From Phytophthora sp. 'mugwort' (taxonomy: Eukaryota > Oomycota > Peronosporomycetes > Peronosporales > Peronosporaceae), in the NCBI GenBank assembly GCA_033558025.1, contig JAUCEF010000007.1:6820001-6884000 (forward strand): a DNA stretch of 64,000 nucleotides, written 5' to 3'. Shown here in pieces: positions 1-10,115 of the stretch. The notes beneath the pieces were generated by a model. It made no database searches and was not told where the DNA came from. It saw only the letters and a list, made by a program, of their open reading frames with translations. Position 1 is the first letter of the stretch, and each line of letters starts with the position of its first letter. Position numbers and translations under genes: made by a program.

Positions 1-69
1 CCGCTTTCTTGTCCAAGGTGGCCGCAATCGCTTGGCCGCAGTCAAATTCATCGTGCCAGATGGCGAAAC

Positions 70-2820
70 AGGTTCTTAGTATGCCGTTGTTGTCGAGGCG
101 TATTTTATTGCAGAGCCAACACTTGGCGTCGTCCACGGAGCAGCACTCACAAAACCATGTCGTTGCAAAAGCCTTCTTCTTACGGTCCACTCGTAAAGGG
201 CGCACAGTTTGCACGACCGTAGGCGGTGTTTTTGTACGCCGCTAATGGTCACCCAATCTTCAGACTGTTCCAGAGCGTGTGTGAGCCGTATAGATGTCCT
301 TTTCCGCTTATTACTTCCGGGATGCGGAATAACGACGACACCAGCAAAATCAGCAGCCTTGAGCTGCAGAATTTGGTTCTGCAGAACAGCGTACCAATCT
401 GCACGAGTTATTGCAGTAGTCCCAGCGATTCTTGCAGCCTCCCTGTGTGAAATATATGCATTCACTAACTCCAAATCGACGAAGCCTACAAATAGGCTCT
501 TGTAGTACTTCGTAAATTTCGTAGACGTCCGCAAAGAAAACGTCCGGAGGCAGAGTTGATTGTAAACATCAACTCCGCTCATCCACCGTTGATAATCATT
601 GACGGCAATCGGGCACGGCACAGTAATCGTGCCCACCTGTTTGATATTTCGGTTGATGGCCGACGCCGCTATTACGGACCCGGTGCATAGGTACTGCACC
701 GGCTTGCGGTCCCACCAGTTGAACGCTACCATGGTCGGAACCGCGAGAAAACGAGAAGCTGCTGCGCGGGATTGCCACAGGCCGTGTCTTTCTCCTTTCA
801 CTGATGCTTTTGTCAAGCCCGAGTCGATCGGTCATAATAGAACCGATCACGTACACATTCATGCCTAGGTGTTCGATCCCAAGAAGGATCGAAGGTAAAA
901 TCGGTCCACGACGACTAAGTGCCACGGGTGCCGGGCAGTGGTATTTATAATGACTTTCAGTTGCGACAACTGCCGCGGCATCTCTCTTGTGTCGAATAAG
1001 CTTTCACCATCTCCTGCATTACGCTTGCCAGCGTACATTTCGAATCTAGTAAGTTACGGCATACGAAGTTAGAAATCAGTTCACGGTGTAGTAAGGGACG
1101 ACATAGAATGCATACCTGTGACAATAAGCAGATCTCGAATCACATATCATAAACATTTTTGACCCATAACGGTGAGGTTTATGAGGCATAAACATACGGT
1201 TCGTATTGCGCCTTGCCGTGAAGGGAAGCACTCCTTCGTCAAAGGAGAACACACTTGGAAGAGACCAGCCAGACTTGTCCACGATGGGACGGAGTTTCCA
1301 GACTTATTGTGAGTGCGCATGGACTCGCTGTCCATGAAATGTAAGTCGGGTAATATATCTTGGCACCGGTTACGCCCCATGAACCGTCCGAAGGTTCCAG
1401 CAGGAACCGCCCCATCTTCGGACATAGATCAATGAGCCGGAAAGCGGCGGTTTTGTGGACAGAGCATTCGAGCGATGGGTAGGCCGAGAACGTGCAAGAT
1501 CTCATAGGTCTCATACGGAGAGGTTGCTCTCAAGCGCCGACGGATTTGCGTCAGCGTCTCGCGAGGTCGATCGCCTTGCTTGGCAAGAACAGCGCGAGCA
1601 CGCCGTTCTGATTGCTGATGACTGTATCGGTTCGTCTCAATGCTTATCATAAACCACAACGACTTCGGCATGACGTAGAAGAAGGTAAGGAGCGGCAAAT
1701 TACAAAGCGCAGCAGATCAGACACAGGCTGAGCCTCTTCGACGCCCTATCCCGGATAAGCGGCCATGTTTTCCTCAAAAACCGGAGCTGCAGGTGTCCAC
1801 TGCATTGCACGCAATGAGTTAGCTCGAAGGGAGAAGTGAAGCGACAAACTTTTCGTCTAGCTGCACCGCGTCGTCCTCCGACATGACGTCATCGTCGTCG
1901 CTTCCAGACCTCAGGCTTTTATAGTCTGCGCCGTCATCATATATCTCCTATTCGTCGCTCCTTCCCGAACTAAAACTTTCGTGGGCGCTCATGATCTCGT
2001 CTTCTGGGACAGAATTGACGTCTCCTTCACTTGTTCTTGCGATCTTATCACTCGGTTGGTTGAAGGTTCAGAAATGTTTGTTGCTCAACCTCGCTATCGA
2101 CACCGGGCGCTTCCGACGAGAGCTGCAGCCCTGTGACAACAGCTCGCATAGATCCCTCCTCTTGAAACTCGGGTGGCGACAAATCAAAAGCCCTAGGCAC
2201 CGCTGCCTGGGAAAGCTCCACATCATAATCACTAGAAACCCCAAGCAACTCCTCCAACGTACTCTGAGATAGCTTGGCACTTGCATCTATTTGGGAGACT
2301 CGAATATCATCCTCTTCTGCAGCACTCGTTGCTTCTTCTGCAGCGCGTGCATCCTCGTCCGCAGCAGCAGCGTCTTCAGCAGCCTCTGGCCCATATCCGG
2401 GGCGGCATTATCTGCGGCGATCGCGGCGTCCTCCCGCAGCCTTGCCTCTCCATCCGCAGCAGCAGCGTCTTTCTCAGCGCTCTGACCTTATCCGGAGCGG
2501 CGTCCTCCGCAATGCTTGCCTCCTCGTCCGCGGTTGCGTCTTCCGCAGCGCTCGTGCCCTTTTGTGATATTCTGCCATCTTCACGTAGCAATCCAAACTC
2601 TATCGCATACATGACAACAGCCCCCCCCCCCCCAACGAATATACCATCACCATCCGAACTTACGTAACTCCAATCATTTTTTATACCTCTTGGACGCTTC
2701 GACCACCAGCTTAATGCGCGAAGTTGGCGCCAAAAAATATGACTAAATTGAATGTCCCGCACAACGGCGGCAACGGCGGCATTTTTCCCGCGATGGCTTG
2801 AACGTCTACGTGCCATCCGG
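70..2820 (-). pseudogene. piggyBac-like transposase remnant, copy 1 (PGBD-1)
   Basis: Degraded transposase read on the minus strand through several frames. Near 2816-2600 is an N-terminal domain with the pattern W-x2-LR-x4-W, then WSYVSSDGDGIFVG. An acidic Ala/Glu/Asp stretch follows (2560-2050). At 1425-1090 are DDE_Tnp_1_7-type motifs (GTFGRFMGRNRCQDIL; FDEGVLPF; HKPHRYGSKMFM). The best ORF, 816-76, holds the C-terminal half of the catalytic domain (WWDRKPVQYLCTGS; MSGVDVYNQL) and a Cys-rich tail with CKLC. The family cuts and pastes DNA at TTAA sites. At least three frame breaks and a C13 tract at 2621-2633, inside the FVG motif, make it inactive. The left end lies near or beyond the window edge. 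Confidence 0.8.
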
Positions 2821-3023
2821 CAAAACCTAAAATGGCACGACAGTGGATCCGCTGACCCGTTTTTGTGCTGTCCGCATCGACGTCCGCCACCTATGTTTTT
2901 GCAAATGACTTGATTAAAGTATAGGTCGAGCTATTTCCTATTGTAATCTTCTGTATGTCGCATAATACGACATAGATTTTTTTTCTATGGCGTAACTTAC
3001 GACGTCGGGAACCAAAGGGTTAA

Positions 3024-3411
3024 ATGCCTTTTAACGAAATTCCCTCTCCGGAGGATTTGGGCGAGAAGGCGGCAGCGCTTGCTGCGTGTAGCGCTGCTAT
3101 AACAGTGGCTGGGGTAGCGGCTGTGGCTATCGAGAAGGGTACTAAGACAAATAAGCTTACCGCCACTCAGATGGACTTTCAAGACCTCATACAAGACGCT
3201 GCTGGTGATGCATGGTTCCGCGCAAATCTGCGATGCAGCAAGGTAACTTTCCAGCATTTGGTAAACCTCCTAGAGCTGAAGAACTTTGCGCTCCGTACAA
3301 CCTCTGCGAGAACACACAGTTTACTAAGCGTGTTGCAAGTGTTATGTCTTCGATGCCTCGTCTGGAAGCTGTCGCGCTAGCGCTGCTGTCATGGGAATGA
3401 ATGAGTTAGTG
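3024..3411 (+). pseudogene. Harbinger/PIF-type transposase, 5' part
   Basis: An ORF starting at 3024 has an Ala-rich leader followed by WFRANLRCSKVTFQHLVNLL, the helix-turn-helix-like region that precedes the DDE_4 domain in Harbinger/PIF transposases. Reading moves to another frame near 3310 (TKRVASVMSSMPRLEA) and stops at the Copia boundary near 3411. The matching C-terminal part resumes beyond the Copia element from 8454, so the gene was split by that insertion. Premature stops and the frame change show it was also decaying by point mutation. No partner Myb/SANT ORF of the kind usual in Harbinger elements was identified with certainty. Confidence 0.7.
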
Positions 3412-3414
3412 TAT

Positions 3415-3521
3415 TGGAGTTTGGGCCAGATTCAATGCCCGACGTGTACACCTGATGAAGAAATAAGTGAATAGATTAGATGGTTAGACTTCGCTGTCCC
3501 TGTAACCATTCTCGGGCTCCA
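3415..3521 (-). repeat. 3' LTR of the Copia element (short form)
   Basis: 107 bp. On the minus strand it begins TGGAG and ends CTCCA, giving a TG...CA repeat with 5 bp inverted ends. It aligns with 8249-8453 at both ends (gaatggttacaggga against gaatggttgcagaga; ggcccaaactcca against ggtccaaactcca) but lacks a central AT-rich block of about 90 bp. The last RNase H codons of pol read into this LTR. Confidence 0.65.
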
Positions 3522-4697
3522 GCATGTTTACAGCTTCCATCGCAGCCTCACATGCAGTCACATATTCGGCCTCGGCGGTCGACAGTGCAACAATCGTTTG
3601 GCGTCTAGACATCCAAGCCACAGCCCCACGCGGCAGTGTAAACACCAGTCCAGTCATACTATTCCGAGATGCGGGGTCATTGTCGCAGTCGCTGTCGCAG
3701 TAGCCATCGAGAATGATCTTTGCCGGCACTTTATTGGCTTGCTTATAGGTAATCCGATAGTTCAGTGCCAGCTAGATATATCAATACGCTCCGCAACACC
3801 GAGGTGCTTTGCAGATGGCTGCGACAGAAATCGGTTATGCTGGCCGACAAATGCCAAGTCTGGTCGCTTTCCAATTGCTAGAAACATCAGCATCTCTATA
3901 GCCTGTCGATAAGCAAAGCTCGTGTCCGATGCTTCGTCGTCACTTAGCGGAACTAGCCGTGCATTTGTTTCCATCGGGTTACCAACAGAGTGTGTTCTTA
4001 TATCCGAAAGTCTCCAAGATTTCATGCGCGTGCTTGCTTTGCCAGATCGTAACACGATCTGCAGTTTGCTCCACTTCAACACCTAGATAGCTCGTTAACA
4101 ATCCTTGGTCCGTAATGCCATAAACCGTATCAAGGGCTACGAACAGCGCACACTTCTTAGCTTCAACATCCGTGTCGACCAAGATGTCGATGTAGACAAG
4201 CAGCAGCATGATGTTCTCCCCGTCAAACTTGTAGTAGAGGTACGGCTCCGTCAACGAGCGCTGGCACCCGTTCTCCAGTAGCCACCGGATTAACTCCGAG
4301 TTCCATTCTCTGCCTGACTGCCTCAGACCGTATAAGGCCTTCACCACCACATACATGTGCTCGTAGGTCTGACACGGGAATCCGTCGATCTTCTTCAGGT
4401 ATTGACGGATCTTCAGCAACACATTCAGATAAACCCGTATTTATGTCCCCACCGTAGAGATTCAAGTGCGACACGGTTGCTAACGCCACCAGCAACCGGA
4501 AGGACAACATGCGAGGAACAGGGGGCGAAGGTCTCCACAAAGTCAATGCCGAGGCTTTGATGGTTGCCGAAGGCAACGATGCGCGCCTTAAAGCGTATCC
4601 CGTAGCCTTGGTGGTCAGACTTCACCGCATAGCCCCAACGCGTGTTGATCGGCTTGGCGCCTTTCGGGACAGCTTCCTTGGGGATCCCCTTGGTCAT
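3484..4697 (-). pseudogene. Copia reverse transcriptase and RNase H region
   Basis: Three overlapping minus-strand ORFs (4697-4425, 4422-3979, 3729-3484) make a Copia-type RVT_2 and RNase H region. Visible motifs are AVPKGAKPINTRWGYAVKSD at the RVT_2 start, GLRQSGREW, and an RNase H end with GYCDSDCDNDPASR and LSTAEAEYVTACEAA. The catalytic YxDD box reads YIDILV, one Asp codon short. Frameshifts near 4430 and 3980 and a break near 3750 separate the pieces. The product would have copied element RNA into DNA; with the polymerase motif damaged it is not functional. Confidence 0.85.
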
Positions 4698-4699
4698 TC

Positions 4700-5448
4700 A
4701 CTTCGCTTTCAAAGCTGCCATCGCTTCCAGCTCTGCATCATGCCAGAAATCCCGAAATTCATATCGCATTGCCTCACGATGGGTTCCTCGGAATTCTCAC
4801 GTGGCATGCCTGGATGGGCCTTCCGTCGTTTTCGAGGATGCGCGCAGTGCTCTGCACCACGTTGGTCACATAGTCGTTCAAGTCGTTCTGCCGCCGGCGT
4901 TCATGCACCTCACGCAACCCGGTTTGGGATCCTTTCGGTTGCTGTTTGTCAGCACTCTGCTGCTCCGATGGTGTCTCGCTGCGATGCATGCGGTTCCCTA
5001 TTTGCCTGGGTGGTAGCAATGCAGTTGCATCCACTCGTTCAACTGTTTCCTCACCGTCATGACCGCGTGTGCCATCAGCAAGAAGATCATCATCGTCATC
5101 ACGTAGTGATCCACAGACACTCGCCACTATCACATCAAAGTCCGCCTCGTCGCTTTCACTTACAAAGCTATCAGCATTACCATCATCAGCAATAGTTTTG
5201 CTGGCTTCTGACGCGGCGATCCTGCAGAAGACCCCAAAACATACCCGTCACAGACTCGTTCTTCTCATCCACCGCACTTCCACTCCGCACTGGTGAGTGC
5301 TGCGAGAACGTCTGCTCGCTCTGCCCCTGATCACCATGACCCGATATCACAGTCGCAGTAGACTGCTGGACGAGCGACTTCTTCGACGAGGCTGACGCTG
5401 GTCTGCTGTGAGTTCACCTCCTGCGATGCAGCGTGGTCATTCTCTTCC
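4700..5448 (-). other. Copia pol linker between integrase and reverse transcriptase
   Basis: Low-complexity, charged sequence on the minus strand (for example the ORF 5133-4774 with a run of Asp residues and many Gln/Arg) that joins integrase to reverse transcriptase. Such linkers are poorly conserved in Copia polyproteins. No separate domain is recognised. Confidence 0.5.
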
Positions 5449-6823
5449 TCATGTCCAGAGCACACCGCTGCCAACTTGAGTCAGAATCGCCACCTTAGCA
5501 TAACCAACTTCAGTCGGGATTGTTGCTGTAAACCCTTCAACACAAGTGACAGCTCTCAACATTTGCGTCGTCATTTCCTTATGCTGCATATCTCCTGTCT
5601 GTCCATGTCGGTCGTCAGACTCAGCAACACTTTCGCCTTCTTCGAGACACAAAGTCTCGTCCATCTCCGAGTTATCCACCGGAAGATCTGCGGTGTCTTC
5701 GATGGCGGCTTGCTCGAAGTGCACAGAAGCCAGATCCGCATCCTCCATGTCAACGCTGTGATGGTCCCGGTGCATGACTTCTTGGGTTACGGGTAATTCT
5801 GCTCCGAATGTCGCCGTACATTCCTTCGGAAAGTTAACTTTACAGCCGATTACGTCCTCGGCGTAGCCGAGAACAAAACCGATCTTTGTGTTGTCCTGGT
5901 GCTTTGCGGGAGTGACAGGAAGGTGGACATAAGCCAAAGCGCCAAGTTTCCTGATATGGTGGATGTCCGGTTTAATACCGAACATTATCTCGAAAGGAAT
6001 GCCTTGGGTCCCTTTGTTGTACACTCGATTCTTTAGATACACTGCTTTCCGCAATGCCTCTGGCCAAAGCCACTTCGGGAAACCAGCATCACGCGTGGTG
6101 GCTTTCGTTATTTCCAGAAGGGACTTATGTGGGCGCTCGCACAGGTTGCGCTGTGAACCCTTCGGGCCAACAAGAACGTGCTCAATGCTTTGAGATCGGT
6201 ACCATTCACTGATCTGAAGACTCACGAACTCTCCACCTTTATCGGTCAACACCTGACGAACGCTGTTTTTTATCAGCAGTTGCTGAACGTTGTGCTTGAC
6301 GCCACTCGTATCGGGAGAGTTCTTCCCGCCTGGCGCTCGGCCCACAGGATATACTCCTTGAGGTGGTTATTGACCGTCTCGCTTGACTTTCTTTTCGACA
6401 TGTGCACCGTGACGAAACGCGAGAAACCATCCATAATCACCAACACTGCCTCAAAGCGAGTCCCGTTCTCCTTGCTCAGTATGAGCACGTCCGCGTACAC
6501 GACTAGATTTGGCTCTTTTAGGCCTCGATCAAGCCTCCTGCAATGCGGAGTCTTCTTCTGCTTACCAATGTTACATGCTTCGCAATCTTCCTGTGCCTCG
6601 CGCTGAGTCCGCATCATGCCTTTCACCATGCCTTGTCTGCCATGGTCTTAAGGTACTGTAGGCTGATGTGTCCCCGTCGCTCATGCCAGAGTCTCAGTGA
6701 TGCCACACCTTCAGCAGCAGTGCAATTTGACAATAGTTTGTTCGGAGGACCATTGCCAGGTCTATATGTCGAGCGGTTCACTTGGAAGCGCCGAGTAGCA
6801 TCTTGTGGCATCGCTACTGCCAC
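5449..6823 (-). pseudogene. Copia integrase with GAG-pre-integrase zinc region
   Basis: On the minus strand, 6823-6623 holds the HHCC-type start (LRLWHERRGHISLQYLKTMA), continued at 6629-6273 by DCEACNIGKQKK and VYADVLILSKENGTRFEAVL, which carries the first catalytic Asp region. The ORF 6345-5449 has the second part of the rve core (VLTDKGGEFVS) and the region with the final Glu (CERPHKSLLEITKATTRDA), then the usual LWPEALRKAVYLKNRV segment. One frameshift near 6300 separates the two catalytic halves. Integrase would insert element cDNA into the genome. Confidence 0.85.
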
Positions 6824-6955
6824 TATTCTTCATTCATACTCAAGCCTGAAGGCGTCGGTCTCTCGATCGTAATCGATCGAATTCAAATCCTTACTACATA
6901 GCCAAGCCATCCGCGAGAAGCCCAGCCGCCGATCCTAGAAGGTAGAACACGTCGT

Positions 6956-8285
6956 TCAGATAGAGCACACCTGTTCTCCATCGACTTCAGTTACCAGTGC
7001 AACCGTTGACCAGCAATACGCGACACGCGAGTGCAGGGGAACTCCGCGCACACTTTGATACTCCGAAGTGTATTCCGTGAACGCGCAATAGTCCTCTCGG
7101 TTTCCGGTTTGTCGGGTGTTCGACGCAGCATCGACATACCACCAGCTACCGCCAACCTCACTCTGCTCAGCTTCTGGAACGTCATCACGTTCGTGGTTTT
7201 CACCACGATCGCCTTCCTCTACGCCAGCATCAATTATCTCGATGGGCACTTCAGGAGTTCCAGGCACTTCAATTGGCGTGCCCTCCACCACACCTACAAT
7301 GTCATCGGTTGGGTCCGGGTGCATATCAGTCTGATTGCTCCGGTAGATAGTCATGTGTCCCCTCGGCTTCCGCGTTTGTTCATTTGCTTCAGCTCCGCCT
7401 GCAGCTTTCACTTTGTCAGGGCAACCAGCTTTCAGATGCTCCGTGCTCTCACAGATGAAACACTTGTTCAGCTTCTTCTTTGGGCCGCCGGTCTTATCTT
7501 GTTGCCGATTATCGCCCTTTTCACTCTTGGCCTTGTCGCCACCTGAGTTTCCACCATTTCCACCATTTTTGTGACCTCCACTCTGATGTCATCCACCCTT
7601 GGCTCTATTAAGCTTCTGGCGCGAGTCAGCAATGCGAATCAATTCTCGAACACGTCCGGGTGATGTGCACCCCACGCCCGAGTTGTAGCGAATGCCAGAT
7701 TTCAGATTCTCGAACTCGTTTTGATTTGGTACAGTATCAAGCATCATCGCTATCATGTCGATATCCTCAACCGTGTACTTTAAGGACGTCAAATCAGATC
7801 GCAGGTTGAACATCTTGCTCAAGTGTTCGTTCATATCTCCACTTGGGGCTAGACATGCAGCTTCCAGCTGGTTTCGCAGATATCGCGTCCTGTGCGCGAT
7901 TGTCGTTTTGTTCTCCGTTCACTCGTAAATATCACACAAATCCTTCCACTTTCCGTCCCCGGGGTATCAGCCTTTCAGGTAGTGACATCCCGATCAACTG
8001 CATGATCGTCACTTGCATCTCGTCAAACTTGGTCTTGCCCTCCTCGGTCGTGAGTCGATCCATCGTCGCTCCATTCACAACTTCGGCAAGCTCTTTCTTC
8101 TTGAAGTCACGCTCCATAACCCACTTGTACTGCTGCCAATCCCTTCCGTCCCAGTTCATTGGGATACCTTCATTTGTGTACTTTAAAGGCGCCGACACCT
8201 TGGATGCCAACACATGCAGTTGGAAGTCCGTCTTGGGCAGTACCCTATTGGAGTTTGGACCAGATCCAGTGCCCGACGTGCACAC
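6956..8285 (-). pseudogene. Copia gag and protease region
   Basis: The minus strand from 8285 encodes a gag_pre/UBN2-like segment (QLHVLASKV...; MNWDGRDWQQYKWVMERD) and continues in another frame at 7834-7589. A CCHC zinc knuckle (CFICESTEHLKAGCP) lies at about 7475-7430. A protease-like stretch follows at 7190-6956 (WWYVDAASNTRQ), where the usual D-S/T-G-A triplet has become DAAS. The first Met at 8285 falls inside the right LTR, so the true gag start is uncertain. Several frameshifts are present. Confidence 0.75.
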
Positions 8286-8453
8286 CAGACGAAGAAAGGA
8301 AAAGTGTATATGACTAAAAAGGTAAAATACTCGGCAAATATCGGAATATATTTAATAAATGACTTAAGAGTAAAATACTCGACAAATATTATAATTACTA
8401 AAAGATTAGAAGGTTAGACTTCGCGCTCTCTGCAACCATTCTAGGGCTCTCCA
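8249..8453 (-). repeat. 5' LTR of the Copia element (long form)
   Basis: 205 bp, TGGAG...CTCCA on the minus strand. It carries a central AT-rich block missing from the 3' LTR, in which gtaaaatactcgRcaaatat occurs twice (near 8322 and 8372), so the block itself looks tandemly duplicated. LTR copies start identical at insertion; this length difference and the many substitutions suggest an old copy. Confidence 0.6.
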
Positions 8454-9213
8454 GCCCGTTTTCATGCAGTGGCCCGCAGCTCTCAGCTTCACCAACCTCC
8501 TTGGTCTCACGCTGGTACGGGTCTCAACTTAATATTCAACCACTCTGCTTCCTGGTCCCAATATGCATTCGAACACAGTGCTATCTGAAGCTGTTGACGA
8601 CGTGACGGAGTTTTAGCTAGCATGTTGCCCGATGTGATCACCTTCCCAGAGAGATTAGAAGAGTGGAGACGGATAGAGTCGAAGTTGCAGGAAATTCCTG
8701 GAGTTATCGATAGATCTCTCGTTCAAATTCAGCGCCCGGAGGACTATGAGGGTTTTTACTGCAGAAAGTACTACCCTGCTATCACTGTACAGGCGATCGT
8801 CGACACTGGTTTAACGCTCATGAGTGATGATTTGATCCACAGTTTTTGTTCGAACAAGAAGATGTGGAAGTATGTTCCTTCAATATTACGCTGAATTGCG
8901 TATTGAAACTCGTTTGCTCCGGATTCGGGATATACTCTTTCGGTGGCTCATGGTTCCGTATTTCGAACGTGGACGTCTTTCCCACGAGCAGAAGCTTAAA
9001 CACTCGAGCACAAGAATGACAGATGAGAGGGCGTTTCGAAAGTGGGAAGGCAGATTTCATCGGTTGAAAGTGATGGCTAAAAAAATAGTAAGCAAAGCGT
9101 GCAGCATTATACCTGATAATGTGCGCTGCATAATCTATTTTGAAGTGTTGGTAGATGCGACTTTAATCGAAAAGGTTCGTGAACCCCTCGATCCTACAAC
9201 CGGACGCATTTAG
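8454..9213 (+). pseudogene. Harbinger/PIF-type transposase, 3' part
   Basis: Continues the gene interrupted at 3411. The ORF from 8622 has IPGVIDRSLVQIQRPEDYEG and CRKYYPAITVQAIVD, matching the start of the DDE_4 core, where the Asp of GxIDxxxxxI is catalytic. From 8895 another frame gives RWLMVPYFERGRLSHEQKLK and STRMTDERAFRKWEGRFHRL, the typical C-terminal DDE_4 block with the DERAFxxxxGRFxxL signature. Stops near 8616 and a frame change near 8890 show decay. Together with 3024-3411 it accounts for most of a PIF-type transposase. Confidence 0.75.
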
Positions 9214-9262
9214 TGCTGGACAACTGAGAGCAATCGCGAAATCGAACCGAAACAGATTCATG

Positions 9263-9695
9263 TCAATCGTTAACACATTGTTTTTCCTCGATTCTCGCCA
9301 GCGGAATGAGCATTTGCTGCATCACCGGTGCTTGGTGTTCGATGAGAACTTGCAATAATGCTTGACCGGATACCCCGGGGTTTTCCAGCCCGGTCTGATT
9401 GCTTCGTGAAATGACGGAAGCTACATTGACAATACTTTCCGAAAGCAATACCTTATATCCGCGAAGTGTACACCTTGCGTCTTTGATTGTTTTCGTTTTC
9501 AGTAACCGTGATACGTTCATAGCCACAGTCGCCGTCAGTATAGATTTGTCTACAACACATTTGACTGTGTTGTCCGTGCTCATCCGGCGGAAAGCAGGTG
9601 TAAGTCCAGCAGACAGCTTGAATATCTTCGTGTACTGGCCTACCCCTCTTATTCTTAGTCATCGGATTCGCACCGATACCCGTAGCTAACCACAC
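9263..9695 (-). pseudogene. unidentified fragment with basic RGRP motif and Cys pattern
   Basis: Two overlapping minus-strand frames (9695-9453 and 9583-9263) seem to be one coding stretch broken by a frameshift. It begins MTKNKRGRPVHEDI, has a C...C...CC...C pattern that could be a BED-like finger, and ends in a hydrophilic helical piece (ALLQVLIEHQAPVMQQML). I do not recognise the family. It could be the accessory DNA-binding ORF of the Harbinger element upstream or the start of a separate hAT-type element. Confidence 0.3.
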
Positions 9696-10115
9696 ACGTC
9701 AATTCACTTTTAATGACTTCAATATAAGCTTAGTTACCGTTTTAATGAACACACTAATAAATAGCTAAACAACTCGATCGAAGTGATGGCTGGCGCACCA
9801 AACGAAGGGAATGTCACTCGGTCACCAAGTCATAGTTGCCTAAGCAACTTTTCCCCGCAATGGACATAGCGCTTCATCGCGGGCGTTCACACTGACTGAG
9901 CGTGTCAACAAGGTAGTTGCTGAGGCTCTGAGTACTCAAAACCTTTGTCTTACTGTGATGAGACAGGATAGCAACCGTTCCAGGAAGCACAGCAAAAAGC
10001 AACAATTCGCAATGCCCGGCTGCAGCATGCTGTTCACATTAATGATAACTTCGAAGCCCTTTTGTGCAGCTATCAGGTGCTGCAGTAGGTTAGTGTACCC
10101 TGTCTTAAGGGCCTG
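9696..10115. other. non-coding spacer
   Basis: No coding potential is seen. It holds short direct similarities such as ggtcaccaag and gttgcctaagcaac but no clear terminal inverted repeat for either neighbouring element. Confidence 0.5.

Larger units (their letters stand above)
3415..8453 (-). mobile_element. Copia (Ty1) LTR retrotransposon, degenerate
   Basis: A 5.0 kb element on the minus strand with gag, protease, integrase, reverse transcriptase and RNase H in Copia order, bounded by related direct repeats at 3415-3521 and 8249-8453. It lies inside a Harbinger-type transposase gene, whose two parts flank it in the same orientation. Every domain is recognisable but broken by frameshifts, so the copy is dead. 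No clean target-site duplication is visible: the outer flanks read ...ttagtgtat on the left and gcccgtttt... on the right. Younger than the Harbinger copy it interrupts. Confidence 0.85.
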
